Positions 5,578-5,871 of a stretch of 5,871 nucleotides of DNA are shown piece by piece; the stretch's first letter is position 1, and the number at the start of each line of letters is the position of its first letter. The stretch lies in contig JAGCAL010000036.1 of the NCBI GenBank assembly GCA_017652715.1, positions 1 to 5,871 on the forward strand, in the 5' to 3' direction. The notes under the pieces were generated by a model. That model had not been told where the DNA came from. It saw nothing but the letters and a program-made list of their open reading frames with translations, and did no database searches. A program made the translations under genes and the position numbers. Source of the stretch: Candidatus Saccharimonadota bacterium. GTDB lineage: Bacteria; Patescibacteriota; Saccharimonadia; Saccharimonadales; Saccharimonadaceae.

Positions 5578-5871
5578 ATGAAGACGAAATATGATGGAAC
5601 GAAAACTTTAGAAAATTTGAAGGCGGCTTTTTCTGGGGAGAGTCAGGCGCGTAATAAATATGATTACTATGCATCGAAGGCAAAGAAAGATGGCTATGAG
5701 CAGATAGCGGCGATTTTTGCAGAGACAGCTTTGAATGAGAAAGAACATGCAAAGATGTGGTATAAGGAGTTACACGGAGGCGAAGTTGAGCCGACTGAAA
5801 TTAATCTCGAGGCAGCGGCGGATGGGGAGAACTATGAGTGGACCGATATGTATAAAGGGTTTGCGGAGACA
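5578..5871 (+). CDS. rbr: Rubrerythrin, 3'-partial (N-terminal 98 residues)
   Basis: Non-haem di-iron peroxidase that reduces hydrogen peroxide in the cytosol of anaerobes and microaerophiles. The first 98 codons are visible and the frame is open to the right edge. The N-terminus TLENLKAAFSGESQARNKY is typical of the family. The di-iron ligands seen so far are E21 (GES), E54 and H57 (NEKEH), and E84 and E87 (GENYEW), matching the spacing of ligands E20, E53, H56, E94 and E97 in Desulfovibrio rubrerythrin. The remaining Glu/His ligands and the C-terminal rubredoxin-like domain would lie beyond the window, so I cannot tell a full rubrerythrin from a short form without the rubredoxin part. It lies 18 bp after the SDR gene with a strong ribosome-binding site. 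Confidence 0.95.
   Translation, partial: MKTKYDGTKTLENLKAAFSGESQARNKYDYYASKAKKDGYEQIAAIFAETALNEKEHAKMWYKELHGGEVEPTEINLEAAADGENYEWTDMYKGFAET

Noticed and set aside
5552..5752. Reverse-strand open frame of 66 codons over the rubrerythrin start
   Set aside because: The plus strand clearly encodes rubrerythrin with a ribosome-binding site; the reverse frame is a shadow.

Overview
The window looks like a compact chromosomal segment from a small-genome bacterium, most plausibly a Candidatus Saccharibacteria (TM7) or related Patescibacteria lineage. The case is circumstantial. It rests on a large surface protein alternating InlB-type B-repeats with Fibrobacter-type (FISUMP) domains, which is common in Saccharibacteria but also occurs in Fibrobacter, Bacteroidetes and Firmicutes. 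It also rests on very tight gene packing, AT-leaning sequence, and extended -10 promoters with no recognisable -35. The genetic code appears standard. Long genes contain no in-frame TGA, glycine is GGN, tryptophan is TGG, and TGA is used as a stop, which argues against the UGA=Gly lineages (SR1/Gracilibacteria) and UGA=Trp mollicutes.

Layout. Bases 1-2454 (+) hold the 3' part of a secreted or surface repeat protein, open at the window's left edge. A tRNA-Thr(GGU) gene follows at 2482-2557 (+) with its own promoter inside and just after the end of that gene. Bases 4742 down to 2536 (-) form a three-gene operon: a cation diffusion facilitator lacking the usual cytoplasmic domain and ending in a natural His6 tail, then an ADP-ribosylglycohydrolase, then a 143-residue protein I do not recognise. 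The last two genes overlap by ATGA, and the final codons of the third run antisense through the 3' end of the tRNA. A 55-bp divergent promoter region (4743-4797) separates this operon from a rightward pair: a short-chain dehydrogenase/reductase (4798-5559) and the N-terminal 98 residues of a rubrerythrin cut off by the right edge.

How the parts may work together. The leftward operon pairs a probable metal exporter with a hydrolase whose family uses a binuclear Mg/Mn centre to remove ADP-ribose, plus an unknown partner. The rightward pair suggests redox metabolism and peroxide protection in an anaerobic or microaerophilic cell. The surface protein is a probable adhesin or envelope component.

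No gene-free stretch exceeds about 55 bases. I found no CRISPR array, insertion sequence, integrase or convincing intrinsic terminator. I cannot claim a proven new system. The best candidate for one is the leftward operon with its unknown third gene.
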